Shown piece by piece: positions 44,639-52,998 of a DNA stretch of 64,000 nt; within the stretch, counting starts at the first letter, position 1; the number at the start of each line of letters is the position of its first letter. This DNA comes from OLB9 sp041392785 (GTDB lineage: Bacteria; Bacteroidota; Bacteroidia; Chitinophagales; Saprospiraceae): the NCBI GenBank assembly GCA_041392785.1, contig JAWKLK010000008.1:186001-250000 (forward strand), read 5' to 3'. Under the pieces are notes generated by a model. It made no database searches. It saw only the letters and a list, made by a program, of their open reading frames with translations, and was not told where the DNA came from. The position numbers and the translations under genes are program-made.

Positions 44639-46735
44639 ATGCCGCAAAATAAATTCCTGTTTGTACACGATCTTTGGGATGATCGAGATGTGTCCAATTT
44701 TAGTGAAAATGAAGTAGAATTATTTTTGTATAGGAGCAATAAATTGGGTTCAGACCTTCGGATTACAAATTATGGCGGTGGTAACACCAGTTGTAAAACT
44801 ATAGAAAGAGACCCACTCACTGGTGAAGACAAAGAAGTTATGTGGATTAAAGGTAGTGGTGGAGATATTGGCACACTCACAATAAAAGGCACAGCTGCTT
44901 TGTATACAGATAAATTGCATTCCCTAAAAAAACTATACAAAGGATTGGAGTTTGAAGATGACATGGTAGACATGCTACATTATTGTTTTTATAATCTAAG
45001 TTCAGCACCACCTTCTATTGACACGCCACTTCATGGCTTTTTACCTTTCAAACACATTGACCATCTGCATCCTGATGCCATCATTTCCATAGCTGCAGCT
45101 GAAGATGGTGAAGCAATAACCAAGGAATTATTCGAAGGAAAAATAGGATGGATTGGCTGGCAAAGACCAGGTTTTGATTTAGGTTTACAACTTGAAGCTT
45201 ATGTACGACAGCACCCAAACATGGTTGGATTGATATTAAAAAATCATGGCCTATTCACTTGGGGTGACACATCAAAAGAATGTTACTACAACAGTCTGAA
45301 TGTCATTGAATCGGCATCACTATACATAGCTTCAAAAACTGGAAAAAACAAACCTGTTTTTGGTGGCGAATTGAAACCTTCTTTACATCCGGAAGAAAGG
45401 AAAATTCTTGCTGCCCGACTTATGCCAACATTTAGAGGTATTTGTTCATCAAACCAAATGATGGTTGGCCATTTTACCGATGATCCAAAAGTACTTGAAT
45501 TTGTAAATAGTAGAGAACTAATACATTTGGCACCACTAGGTACATCTTGTCCCGATCACTTTTTGCGAACAAAAATCAAACCTTTAGTTATAGACATACC
45601 AATACATATCGATATCAATGATTCAGAAAAAACGCATGATTTTTTACTTCATCTTTTTGAACAATATAGACTAGAATATAGCCAGTATTATGATACCTTT
45701 AAAACTGATTCAAGTCCAACCATGCGAGATGCGAATCCAGTCATCCTATTAGTCCCAAGTATAGGTATGTTTTCTTTTGCAAAAAATAAACAAACTGCCC
45801 GTGTAGCATCTGAATATTATATCAATGCTATCAATGTTATGAGAGGTGCTGAAGCAATATCTAAGTATACTTCATTAGCTCAAAAGGAAGCTTTCAATAT
45901 TGAATATTGGCTGTTGGAAGAGGCTAAACTCCAAAGACTTCCAAAAGAAAAAAAGCTAAGTAGAAAAATTGCAGTTGTAAGTGGTGCCGCAGGCGGTATA
46001 GGAAATGCGATAGCAAAAAAATTGATTTCTGAAGGTGCCTATGTTGCATTTTTGGACAAATCAGATAAAGTAGCCGAAGATGTCTGTGCAACATTTTCTC
46101 AAGACATTGCCATCGGAATAACCTGTGATATCACTAAAAAGGAAGAAATTGAGCAAGCATTTCAGAAAGTAATTCTAGCATTTGGCGGAGTGGATATCTT
46201 AGTCCATTCTGCAGGTCTGGCCATATCAAAACCCTTGGGTGAAACCACGCTAGATGATTGGAATATTCTTCAAGATGTACTTGTAAAAGGACAATATCTT
46301 TTGTCTCAAAGCTGTGCTACAATCATGAAAAAACAAAGAACTGGTGGCGACATCATATCAATTGCAAGTAAAAATGGAATTGTGGCAGGTCCCAATAATA
46401 TTGCGTATGGAACTGCCAAAGCAGCACAACAACATATGGTCAGACTCCTTGCTGCTGAACTGAGTGAAAATGGAATCCGTGTTAATACAGTAAATCCTGA
46501 TGGCGTCATTGTAGGTTCCAAAATTTGGGAAGGCGCTTGGGCTGAAGGTAGAGCAAAAGCATACAATATCGATGTGGCACAACTACCTGAATATTATGCA
46601 CAGCGCAACTTACTTAAAGAAATCATTCTTCCAGAAGATATTGCAGATGGTGTTTTCTCCCTCTTATTGTTAAGAAAATCTACGGGGAATAGTATAAACG
46701 TAGATGGTGGTCTGTCAGCAGCATTTTTAAGATAA
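44639..46735 (+). CDS. rhaEW: Bifunctional rhamnulose-1-phosphate aldolase / L-lactaldehyde dehydrogenase
   Basis: 698-residue fusion. The N-terminal half is a class II aldolase (AraD/FucA-like): RITNYGGGNTSCK, PLHGFLPFKHIDHLHPDA (metal His) and LKNHGLFTWGD. The C-terminal half is a short-chain dehydrogenase with GAAGGIGNAIAKKL and YGTAKAAQQHMV. It cleaves L-rhamnulose-1-phosphate to DHAP and L-lactaldehyde, and the second half oxidises lactaldehyde to L-lactate. This domain order is known from the RhaEW/RhaD-type fusion in Bacillus, Chloroflexi and others; the rha genes around it fix the substrate. Oxidation rather than reduction is inferred from the downstream LldD. The gene symbol follows that usage. 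Confidence 0.88.
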   Translation: MPQNKFLFVHDLWDDRDVSNFSENEVELFLYRSNKLGSDLRITNYGGGNTSCKTIERDPLTGEDKEVMWIKGSGGDIGTLTIKGTAALYTDKLHSLKKLYKGLEFEDDMVDMLHYCFYNLSSAPPSIDTPLHGFLPFKHIDHLHPDAIISIAAAEDGEAITKELFEGKIGWIGWQRPGFDLGLQLEAYVRQHPNMVGLILKNHGLFTWGDTSKECYYNSLNVIESASLYIASKTGKNKPVFGGELKPSLHPEERKILAARLMPTFRGICSSNQMMVGHFTDDPKVLEFVNSRELIHLAPLGTSCPDHFLRTKIKPLVIDIPIHIDINDSEKTHDFLLHLFEQYRLEYSQYYDTFKTDSSPTMRDANPVILLVPSIGMFSFAKNKQTARVASEYYINAINVMRGAEAISKYTSLAQKEAFNIEYWLLEEAKLQRLPKEKKLSRKIAVVSGAAGGIGNAIAKKLISEGAYVAFLDKSDKVAEDVCATFSQDIAIGITCDITKKEEIEQAFQKVILAFGGVDILVHSAGLAISKPLGETTLDDWNILQDVLVKGQYLLSQSCATIMKKQRTGGDIISIASKNGIVAGPNNIAYGTAKAAQQHMVRLLAAELSENGIRVNTVNPDGVIVGSKIWEGAWAEGRAKAYNIDVAQLPEYYAQRNLLKEIILPEDIADGVFSLLLLRKSTGNSINVDGGLSAAFLR

Positions 46736-46750
46736 AAACCAAACATCATC

Positions 46751-48022
46751 ATGAAGGAATTTATTTTCGACCTTAATACCAAAGACAAACACCATAAAAA
46801 ACAATTCAATTTTACTAGTGATATATTATCTGATCATGGTGTGAATGTCCACCAATTGATACAAGATATTAAAGAATTTCAAGTTGCCATTCCATCATGG
46901 GCATTGGGTGCAGGAGGTACTAGGTTTGGCAGGTATCATTTTGCTGGTGAGCCAAGGAACCTGGAGGAGAAAATTCATGATATAGGATTGTTGCATCAAC
47001 TTACTCAAAGCGCAGGAGCAATCTCCTTGCATATACCATGGGATATTCCTCAAGATTACAATGCCATTAAACAGTTGGCAGATAGTTTTGGATTACAATT
47101 TGATGCTGTCAATAGCAATACTTTCCAAGATCAAGAAAACCAAAATTATAGTTATAAATATGGTTCATTGAGTCATTTGGATAGCTCTGTGAGAAAGCAA
47201 GCTATTCAACACAATATTGAGGTCATAGAAATAGGACAAAAATTAGGGTCAAAATCTATCACGGTTTGGCTTGCTGATGGTAGTAACTTCCCAGGACAAA
47301 CGAATTTCCGAAATGCACTCACATTGACTCAGTCTTCATTACAGGAAATTTATGCATCTATGCCGACCGATTGGAAAATGCTCATTGAATATAAACCCTA
47401 TGAACCACATTTTTATCATACTGTCATACAGGATTGGGGAACTTCATTTTTATTAGCTACAAACTGTGGAGACAAAGCATATACTTTGGTGGATTTGGGT
47501 CACCATCTTCCAAATACTAATATTGAAAACATTGTAGCCACATTACTCTCACAAAAAAGGCTTGGAGGATTTCACTTCAATGATTCAAAATATGGAGATG
47601 ATGATCTCACCGTTGGCAGTATAAAACCATATCAACTTTTTCTCATTTTCAATGAACTAGTGCAAACCAAAAAGAATAGTAACTCTGATTTTCAGTCTAT
47701 AGCATGGATGATAGATGCTAGTCACAATACTAAAGATCCTTTGGAAGATTTATTACAATCGATTGATGCCATTTTGATTGCTTATGCACAAGCATTGATC
47801 GTGGATCAAAATAGTTTACTTGAGGCACAACAAAATTATGATGTTGTTTCAGCACAATCAATCCTTCAAAATGCCTACAGAACAGATGTTAGATCTATTG
47901 TAAATGAAGCAAAATTACAATCGGGTGGCGCTATAGATCCCATCAAAGTGTACCGAAATTTGAAAATAAGAAAAAATCTCATCAATCTGAGAGGAATGCA
48001 TACAAAGGCTTCAGGATTATGA
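46751..48022 (+). CDS. rhaI: L-rhamnose isomerase (RhaI type)
   Basis: TIM-barrel sugar isomerase converting L-rhamnose to L-rhamnulose. 423 residues, matching the Pseudomonas/RhaI type (not E. coli RhaA). Recognisable blocks are IPSWALGAGGTRFGRYHFAGEP near the N-terminus, KSITVWLADGSNFPGQTN, IEYKPYEPHFYHTVIQDWG, TLVDLGHHLPNTNIE and RLGGFHFNDSKYGDDDLTVG, carrying the metal and substrate ligands (Glu, Asp, His). 15 bases after the aldolase gene and overlapping rhaB by 4 bases. Confidence 0.93.
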   Translation: MKEFIFDLNTKDKHHKKQFNFTSDILSDHGVNVHQLIQDIKEFQVAIPSWALGAGGTRFGRYHFAGEPRNLEEKIHDIGLLHQLTQSAGAISLHIPWDIPQDYNAIKQLADSFGLQFDAVNSNTFQDQENQNYSYKYGSLSHLDSSVRKQAIQHNIEVIEIGQKLGSKSITVWLADGSNFPGQTNFRNALTLTQSSLQEIYASMPTDWKMLIEYKPYEPHFYHTVIQDWGTSFLLATNCGDKAYTLVDLGHHLPNTNIENIVATLLSQKRLGGFHFNDSKYGDDDLTVGSIKPYQLFLIFNELVQTKKNSNSDFQSIAWMIDASHNTKDPLEDLLQSIDAILIAYAQALIVDQNSLLEAQQNYDVVSAQSILQNAYRTDVRSIVNEAKLQSGGAIDPIKVYRNLKIRKNLINLRGMHTKASGL

Positions 48023-49380
48023 GAGATGTGTACATCATTTTTGATATTGGAAAAACCAATAAAAAATGTCTGGTTTTTAATGAACAATATAACATTGAAT
48101 ATATAAGTCAATGTCAATTCACCACTATAAATGATGATGATGGAGATGAATCAGAGGATCTAGAATCCGTAGTTGCTTGGATTAATCAAAACATTACTGA
48201 CCTGACAAATAATGAGAATTTTAATGTCCAAGGCATTAATGTTAGTGCCTATGGCGCAACAATAGTGTACTTAGACGCCAATGGGCCGTTGGACTTTCCT
48301 GTGGAGAGCTATACAAAGACATATCCAAAAGCAATTTTAGAGCAATTCATCACCGCGCATTCTTCCAATGTGGACATACAAACATCTTCCCCATTTTCAG
48401 GCATGCTCAATACAGGATTACAACTATATAAGTTGAAGTATTCCCAACCTTCAAGATTTAAAAAAGTATCGTGGGTGTTACATTTAGCTCAATTTCTCAG
48501 TTACACTCTTACTGGTCAAAAAGTTTCAGAAATTTGCAATCTAGGATGTCATACTCTCTTATGGGATTTTAATAAAAATAGATATCATGATTGGGTCACA
48601 CAGGAGAAATTTGACCTACTGATGCCACCATTAATGTCAAATCGAGAAACATTTCCACTTGCAAAAACATCAAATATTATAAAGGTCGGAATAGGTATTC
48701 ATGATTCTTCTGCTGCATTGATTCCTTTCCAACTCATAGATGAGGGTCCATTCTTACTTATTTCTACAGGAACTTGGTGTGTGATTTTAAATCCATTCAA
48801 TTATACACCTATTTCAAGAGAATTATTGGATATGGACTGTCTACAATACATGAGTTATGAAGGCAAACCTGTATTGGCAACTAAGGTTTTTTTGGGCCAT
48901 GAACATCAATGCCACGAAAAATTATTGCTAACATATTATGGATTGAAGAATGCAGAAGAAAATTGTATTTTTGATTCTCGAATTTACGATCATATTGCAT
49001 TATTTAGTGGTAGATATTTCAATTTTGAATCTGTTGATGGGGGTAACATTTCTCAAAATCTCGAGGCATTTCCTAATTTTATCACTGCTTATCATAGACT
49101 TATTTTCGAAATAACTAGCATTTTGGTTACAAGAATTTTGTTGGTAAAAGGAGACTTGGAGATTAAAAATCTCTATTTGGATGGGGGATTTGCTAAAAAT
49201 ACCGTGTTTATACAAACTCTACAAAGGCAAATTCCACAACAAAGGATAATAATTCCAGATTGCAATGTTGGATCCGCATTGGGTGCAATGCTTCTCATAG
49301 TACCGAATATTTCAAAAAGTGATCTAACCAATGCATTAAATTTACAAACCGTTGAATGCCTGTACCCAAATGAAACATGA
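48019..49380 (+). CDS. rhaB: L-rhamnulokinase (FGGY family)
   Basis: Phosphorylates L-rhamnulose at C1. The N-terminal phosphate-binding strand reads IIFDIGKTNKKCLVFNEQ, with IHDSSAALIPF and LISTGTWC in the middle and LYLDGGFAKNTVFIQTLQ near the C-terminus, all FGGY signatures. 453 residues. It differs from E. coli RhaB and matches the divergent Bacteroidota rhamnulokinase type, so the substrate is assigned from the operon. ATG overlaps the rhaI stop; the stop overlaps the next start. Confidence 0.9.
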   Translation: MRDVYIIFDIGKTNKKCLVFNEQYNIEYISQCQFTTINDDDGDESEDLESVVAWINQNITDLTNNENFNVQGINVSAYGATIVYLDANGPLDFPVESYTKTYPKAILEQFITAHSSNVDIQTSSPFSGMLNTGLQLYKLKYSQPSRFKKVSWVLHLAQFLSYTLTGQKVSEICNLGCHTLLWDFNKNRYHDWVTQEKFDLLMPPLMSNRETFPLAKTSNIIKVGIGIHDSSAALIPFQLIDEGPFLLISTGTWCVILNPFNYTPISRELLDMDCLQYMSYEGKPVLATKVFLGHEHQCHEKLLLTYYGLKNAEENCIFDSRIYDHIALFSGRYFNFESVDGGNISQNLEAFPNFITAYHRLIFEITSILVTRILLVKGDLEIKNLYLDGGFAKNTVFIQTLQRQIPQQRIIIPDCNVGSALGAMLLIVPNISKSDLTNALNLQTVECLYPNET

Positions 49381-50527
49381 TTTTAATCCACTTTATCCAT
49401 CCATTGATCATCTTAGACTGCGCGCCCAGCAAAAAATACCAAAGTTTGCTTTTGATTACTTAGATAATGGTTGTAATCAGAACATTAATCTTCATCGAAA
49501 CACCAGTGAAATTAGAGACATTGAATTAATACCCAATTATATCTCTACCTACAAAGGGCTAAGTTTGAAAACAAATATTTTGGGTGTAGAATATGATTAT
49601 CCTTTCGGAATTGCGCCCATTGGATTACAAGGTTTGATGTGGCCTAAAGCATCGGAAATTTTAGCAAAAACAGCTTTTGAACATAATATTCCCTATATAT
49701 TAAGTACTGTAGGAACAGCCGACATAGAGACAATAGGCAACATAACAGAAGGTAAAGCTTGGTTCCAATTATATCATCCTACAAAAGACGAGATCACTTT
49801 CGATTTATTGCAGAGATGCAAAGATGTTGGAATAAAAGTATTGGTTATCCTAGCAGATGTACCCTCTTTTGGTTACAGACCAAAAGAAATAGCCAATGGC
49901 TTATCTATTCCACCAAGAATGACACTAAAAAATATCCTCCAAATATTGTCAAGTCCACACTGGGCATTGCACACCTTGTATTATGGTCAGCCCACCTTCA
50001 AAACTATGCTGCCATATACTCCCAAGAAACTCAATTTGAAACATTTAGGTATATTTATGAATCAAACTTTTTCTGGACGACTTACTAAAGAGAAAATCGA
50101 TAAAATTAGAAATAATTGGGATGGCAAGCTCATCGTAAAAGGGATAGCAAGTGAAGCGGACGCAGAAATTGTCTTAAGATTAGGTGCTGACGGCATTATT
50201 GTTTCAAATCATGGTGGAAGACAATTAGACATGGGTCAAACAGCGATAAAAGCATTAAATCCTATTGTCAAAAATTTTCAACATAAAACAACTATTATGA
50301 TGGATAGCGGCATCAGATCTGGAACAGACATTGCCAATGTTTTAGCGCACAAAGCACAGTTTTGCTTTTTGGGAAGATCATTTATGTATGGAGTTTCTGC
50401 ACTCGGCAGAAATGGAGGTAAGCAAGTGATGGAAATTCTCAGTAGGGAATTAAAACAAGTCATGGAACAAATAGGATGCGAAAGGATTGGAGATTTACCA
50501 GCTTTCACGGCAAAAGAAATCTTATAA
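49370..50527 (+). CDS. lldD: FMN-dependent alpha-hydroxy-acid (L-lactate) dehydrogenase
   Basis: Oxidises L-lactate to pyruvate with FMN. The (beta/alpha)8 core shows SIDHLRLRAQQKIPKFAFDYLDNG, PFGIAPIGLQGLMWPKASEI and the FMN/catalytic His block GADGIIVSNHGGRQLD. 385 residues from the ATG at 49370; a TTG at 49352 is inside rhaB and less likely. It overlaps the end of rhaB by 11 bases, so it belongs to the rhamnose operon. The context makes L-lactate, produced by the preceding aldolase/dehydrogenase, the probable substrate. Ends tail-to-tail with the GH2 gene (6-base overlap). Confidence 0.88.
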   Translation: MKHDFNPLYPSIDHLRLRAQQKIPKFAFDYLDNGCNQNINLHRNTSEIRDIELIPNYISTYKGLSLKTNILGVEYDYPFGIAPIGLQGLMWPKASEILAKTAFEHNIPYILSTVGTADIETIGNITEGKAWFQLYHPTKDEITFDLLQRCKDVGIKVLVILADVPSFGYRPKEIANGLSIPPRMTLKNILQILSSPHWALHTLYYGQPTFKTMLPYTPKKLNLKHLGIFMNQTFSGRLTKEKIDKIRNNWDGKLIVKGIASEADAEIVLRLGADGIIVSNHGGRQLDMGQTAIKALNPIVKNFQHKTTIMMDSGIRSGTDIANVLAHKAQFCFLGRSFMYGVSALGRNGGKQVMEILSRELKQVMEQIGCERIGDLPAFTAKEIL

Positions 50528-52879
50528 TTTTGGATAATTGAATATTGGAAAACTCATGTTCTTTTTGGCTCCTACCCTCAAGTATCTTCTGCTCATTTGA
50601 GGTACTTTTATTGTTTTTTCGTCAAATGAAAACTTCGATAATAACATATATCCACCTATTACAGAAGGCATTGATACATCTAAAAGTATGCTGCCAATTT
50701 CAAATGGTTGCATAGTAATATCAGAACTCGCAATCAATGTTTCTCGCCCTTTATCATCAATCAAATACAATGAAAAATGGCCATGTATTTTTTCATTTTG
50801 AGTATTGACGGAAACAAGTGGTAGGGTTATGTTTTCATTTGGTTTAAAGAATTTAGATGGGTTGATATACCTCATATCGTCAAGGTCTATAAATATGGAT
50901 GATGCTTGAGATGTGTGATATTGGCATAATAATGACTGACTTAAAGTCAAATCCTTGATAGGATTTGCCATCCAATCACCAGTATAACCATAGTCGTTAC
51001 TTAAATAGGCAAAGCTAGCGATGCCATCCGTATTCTCACAAGATCTTATAATCTCTGACTCCAATGCCAAAATATAGGATTGAAAGTCTTGTCTATCTGT
51101 AGTGGAAGCTTGCTTACCTAAAAAATGATCGTAGACATCTCTGTCCTCATACAATTGCTGACCATCTCGTTCGAAATATTCATAGTTTTTACTTTTCGTA
51201 TACTGGAATGTTGATGGAAATTTACCAGAAGTTCTAATCCCTGATGTTTTCAAGTCTCTTGACTGCCATACCCATCCAAATTCATTGACGATAATGGGTG
51301 TTTCTGCATGATAGACATCATGTAATCCAGAATAATTCTCAGACAATTTTCCTAAATTCAAATTTGTAAAATGATTTTTATACCAAGTGTCATCCACCCA
51401 CCATCCGTGCGCAAGTGGATACCAATGTACTTCTGTCATATCCAATTTAAATGTTTTATCTCCTTTCATAAAACCTAGATCCCTAAGTCTTGTTGGATCT
51501 AGTTTCTTAAGTTTAGGAATCAATTTTCTGCCTATATAGTCATGTTTTTGCTCATTGAGCGCATCCCATATTATAATAGATGGATGATTGCCATCACTCC
51601 AAATCCAATCCGTGTATTCCTTTTCGTACTGATCATCTCTCCCTCTTATATTCCACATTGGATATTCATTCTGAATCAAGATACCATTTCTATCTGCCAA
51701 GTCATACCATGATTTAGGAAGTAAACCAAGACTAACACGAAAGAAATTCCAACCTAATTTTTTAGGAATGTCCACCAACAATTTTTGAACCCAAACACTA
51801 TCCCAAGGCAACCCTTGTCGTTTTCTGTCTTCAAAAAATCTATTAAGTGTTATAGTAGAACCAGTAAGAAAAATCCGTTCCCCATTCAAATAAAAGTCTT
51901 TACCATCAGAAGTAAAACACCTTTTGCCAAACCATTCTGAAGCCTTATGCTCATAATTATGCCATCTTGGCGTTGTAAGAAATGGCCTTGCATCAGTATT
52001 CCCATAATTTTTAAATTCAAATTCTTTGGAAGTAACTATCCCTACAATCTGATACAATGAAGGATTTTTCGTATCCCAGTATGTAAGCTTTTCAATTGCT
52101 ATTTGTAATGAGTCTATGACATTATATTGGCATTGAATGACTCCTTTCTGTGTAAAAGTGTCAGAAACTGCCATACCATTGTGATCCAAGAGAAAAAATT
52201 GAATATCATATCCTATTTCCGCCAACTCCATATCTCTATCAACATCCCTTGCATAATTCTCCAATTGATATTTAATCTTCAATGATTGATTATTGCAATC
52301 AGGTAAAGCAAGTAATCTATGGATTTTTATTGGACCAGAAAATTCAATGAACACATCATCCCAAATACCTGGAATTTCTGAGAACTTTTCTCTGTCATAC
52401 CCTGTCGCTGCTTCTTTTGGTAACCAAGTCCTATCTCCTAGTCTAATCAATAATTCATTTTTCTGCCCAAAATGGATATATGGCGTTACATCACAATCTA
52501 TTGGTGTATTGCATTGCATAAAATTTCCTGCTTCAATACCATTGATAAAAATCGTAGTCCCATATGATGACTTCAATAACTTCAAAGTTGCATACGCAGA
52601 AATATAAGATGTATCTACAAAAAATTCTTTTTTATACCAACTGTACATCGGCTTATACGTACCATCGAAGTATGCATCTTCCTGTTTTATCGCAGGATAT
52701 GCCAGATCTATTAAGCCAGGAATGGCAATCTTTCTTGAAAAAGTATCAGGAGGAAATGCCGTTTGAGTCTGTTCAAACTCCACAATACCATTTAGTGGTA
52801 TAGTCAAATTTTGGGTATTACCAAAATTAAAAGCTGTGCAGCTAACGAACCAAATAAAAATAAATCGATTTAGAGACAC
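50522..52879 (-). CDS. Glycoside hydrolase family 2 enzyme
   Basis: 785-residue secreted enzyme with signal SLNRFIFIWFVSCTAF. Domains in order: jelly-roll sugar-binding (IDLAYPAIKQEDAYFDG), immunoglobulin-like, TIM barrel. The catalytic acid/base Glu is in WDALNEQKHD and the nucleophile Glu in IVNEFGWVWQSR, both in GH2 positions. The activity may be beta-glucuronidase, beta-galactosidase or beta-mannosidase; the substrate context (uronate and rhamnose) favours a beta-glucuronidase, but that is an inference. Separated from the preceding gene by a hairpin (52951-52980), so it may be expressed at a lower level. Confidence 0.85.
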   Translation of the reverse strand: MSLNRFIFIWFVSCTAFNFGNTQNLTIPLNGIVEFEQTQTAFPPDTFSRKIAIPGLIDLAYPAIKQEDAYFDGTYKPMYSWYKKEFFVDTSYISAYATLKLLKSSYGTTIFINGIEAGNFMQCNTPIDCDVTPYIHFGQKNELLIRLGDRTWLPKEAATGYDREKFSEIPGIWDDVFIEFSGPIKIHRLLALPDCNNQSLKIKYQLENYARDVDRDMELAEIGYDIQFFLLDHNGMAVSDTFTQKGVIQCQYNVIDSLQIAIEKLTYWDTKNPSLYQIVGIVTSKEFEFKNYGNTDARPFLTTPRWHNYEHKASEWFGKRCFTSDGKDFYLNGERIFLTGSTITLNRFFEDRKRQGLPWDSVWVQKLLVDIPKKLGWNFFRVSLGLLPKSWYDLADRNGILIQNEYPMWNIRGRDDQYEKEYTDWIWSDGNHPSIIIWDALNEQKHDYIGRKLIPKLKKLDPTRLRDLGFMKGDKTFKLDMTEVHWYPLAHGWWVDDTWYKNHFTNLNLGKLSENYSGLHDVYHAETPIIVNEFGWVWQSRDLKTSGIRTSGKFPSTFQYTKSKNYEYFERDGQQLYEDRDVYDHFLGKQASTTDRQDFQSYILALESEIIRSCENTDGIASFAYLSNDYGYTGDWMANPIKDLTLSQSLLCQYHTSQASSIFIDLDDMRYINPSKFFKPNENITLPLVSVNTQNEKIHGHFSLYLIDDKGRETLIASSDITMQPFEIGSILLDVSMPSVIGGYMLLSKFSFDEKTIKVPQMSRRYLRVGAKKNMSFPIFNYPKL

Positions 52880-52950
52880 TCTTGAATCACATTTTTAATG
52901 AATTATAAGTCTATATGAATTGATCAAAACTTATAAAATGTTAAAGAAAT

Positions 52951-52980
52951 TGAGGCTATTCCACAAATAGAATAGCCTCA
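52951..52980 (-). terminator. Hairpin between the T9SS protein and GH2 genes
   Basis: TGAGGCTATTC (52951-52961) pairs perfectly with GAATAGCCTCA (52970-52980), loop of 8. On the minus strand it is followed by an ATTTCTTT tail. It would act as a partial terminator or mRNA 3' end for the unit starting at 59434. Confidence 0.6.
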
Positions 52981-52998
52981 AAATAACTAACTAACAAT

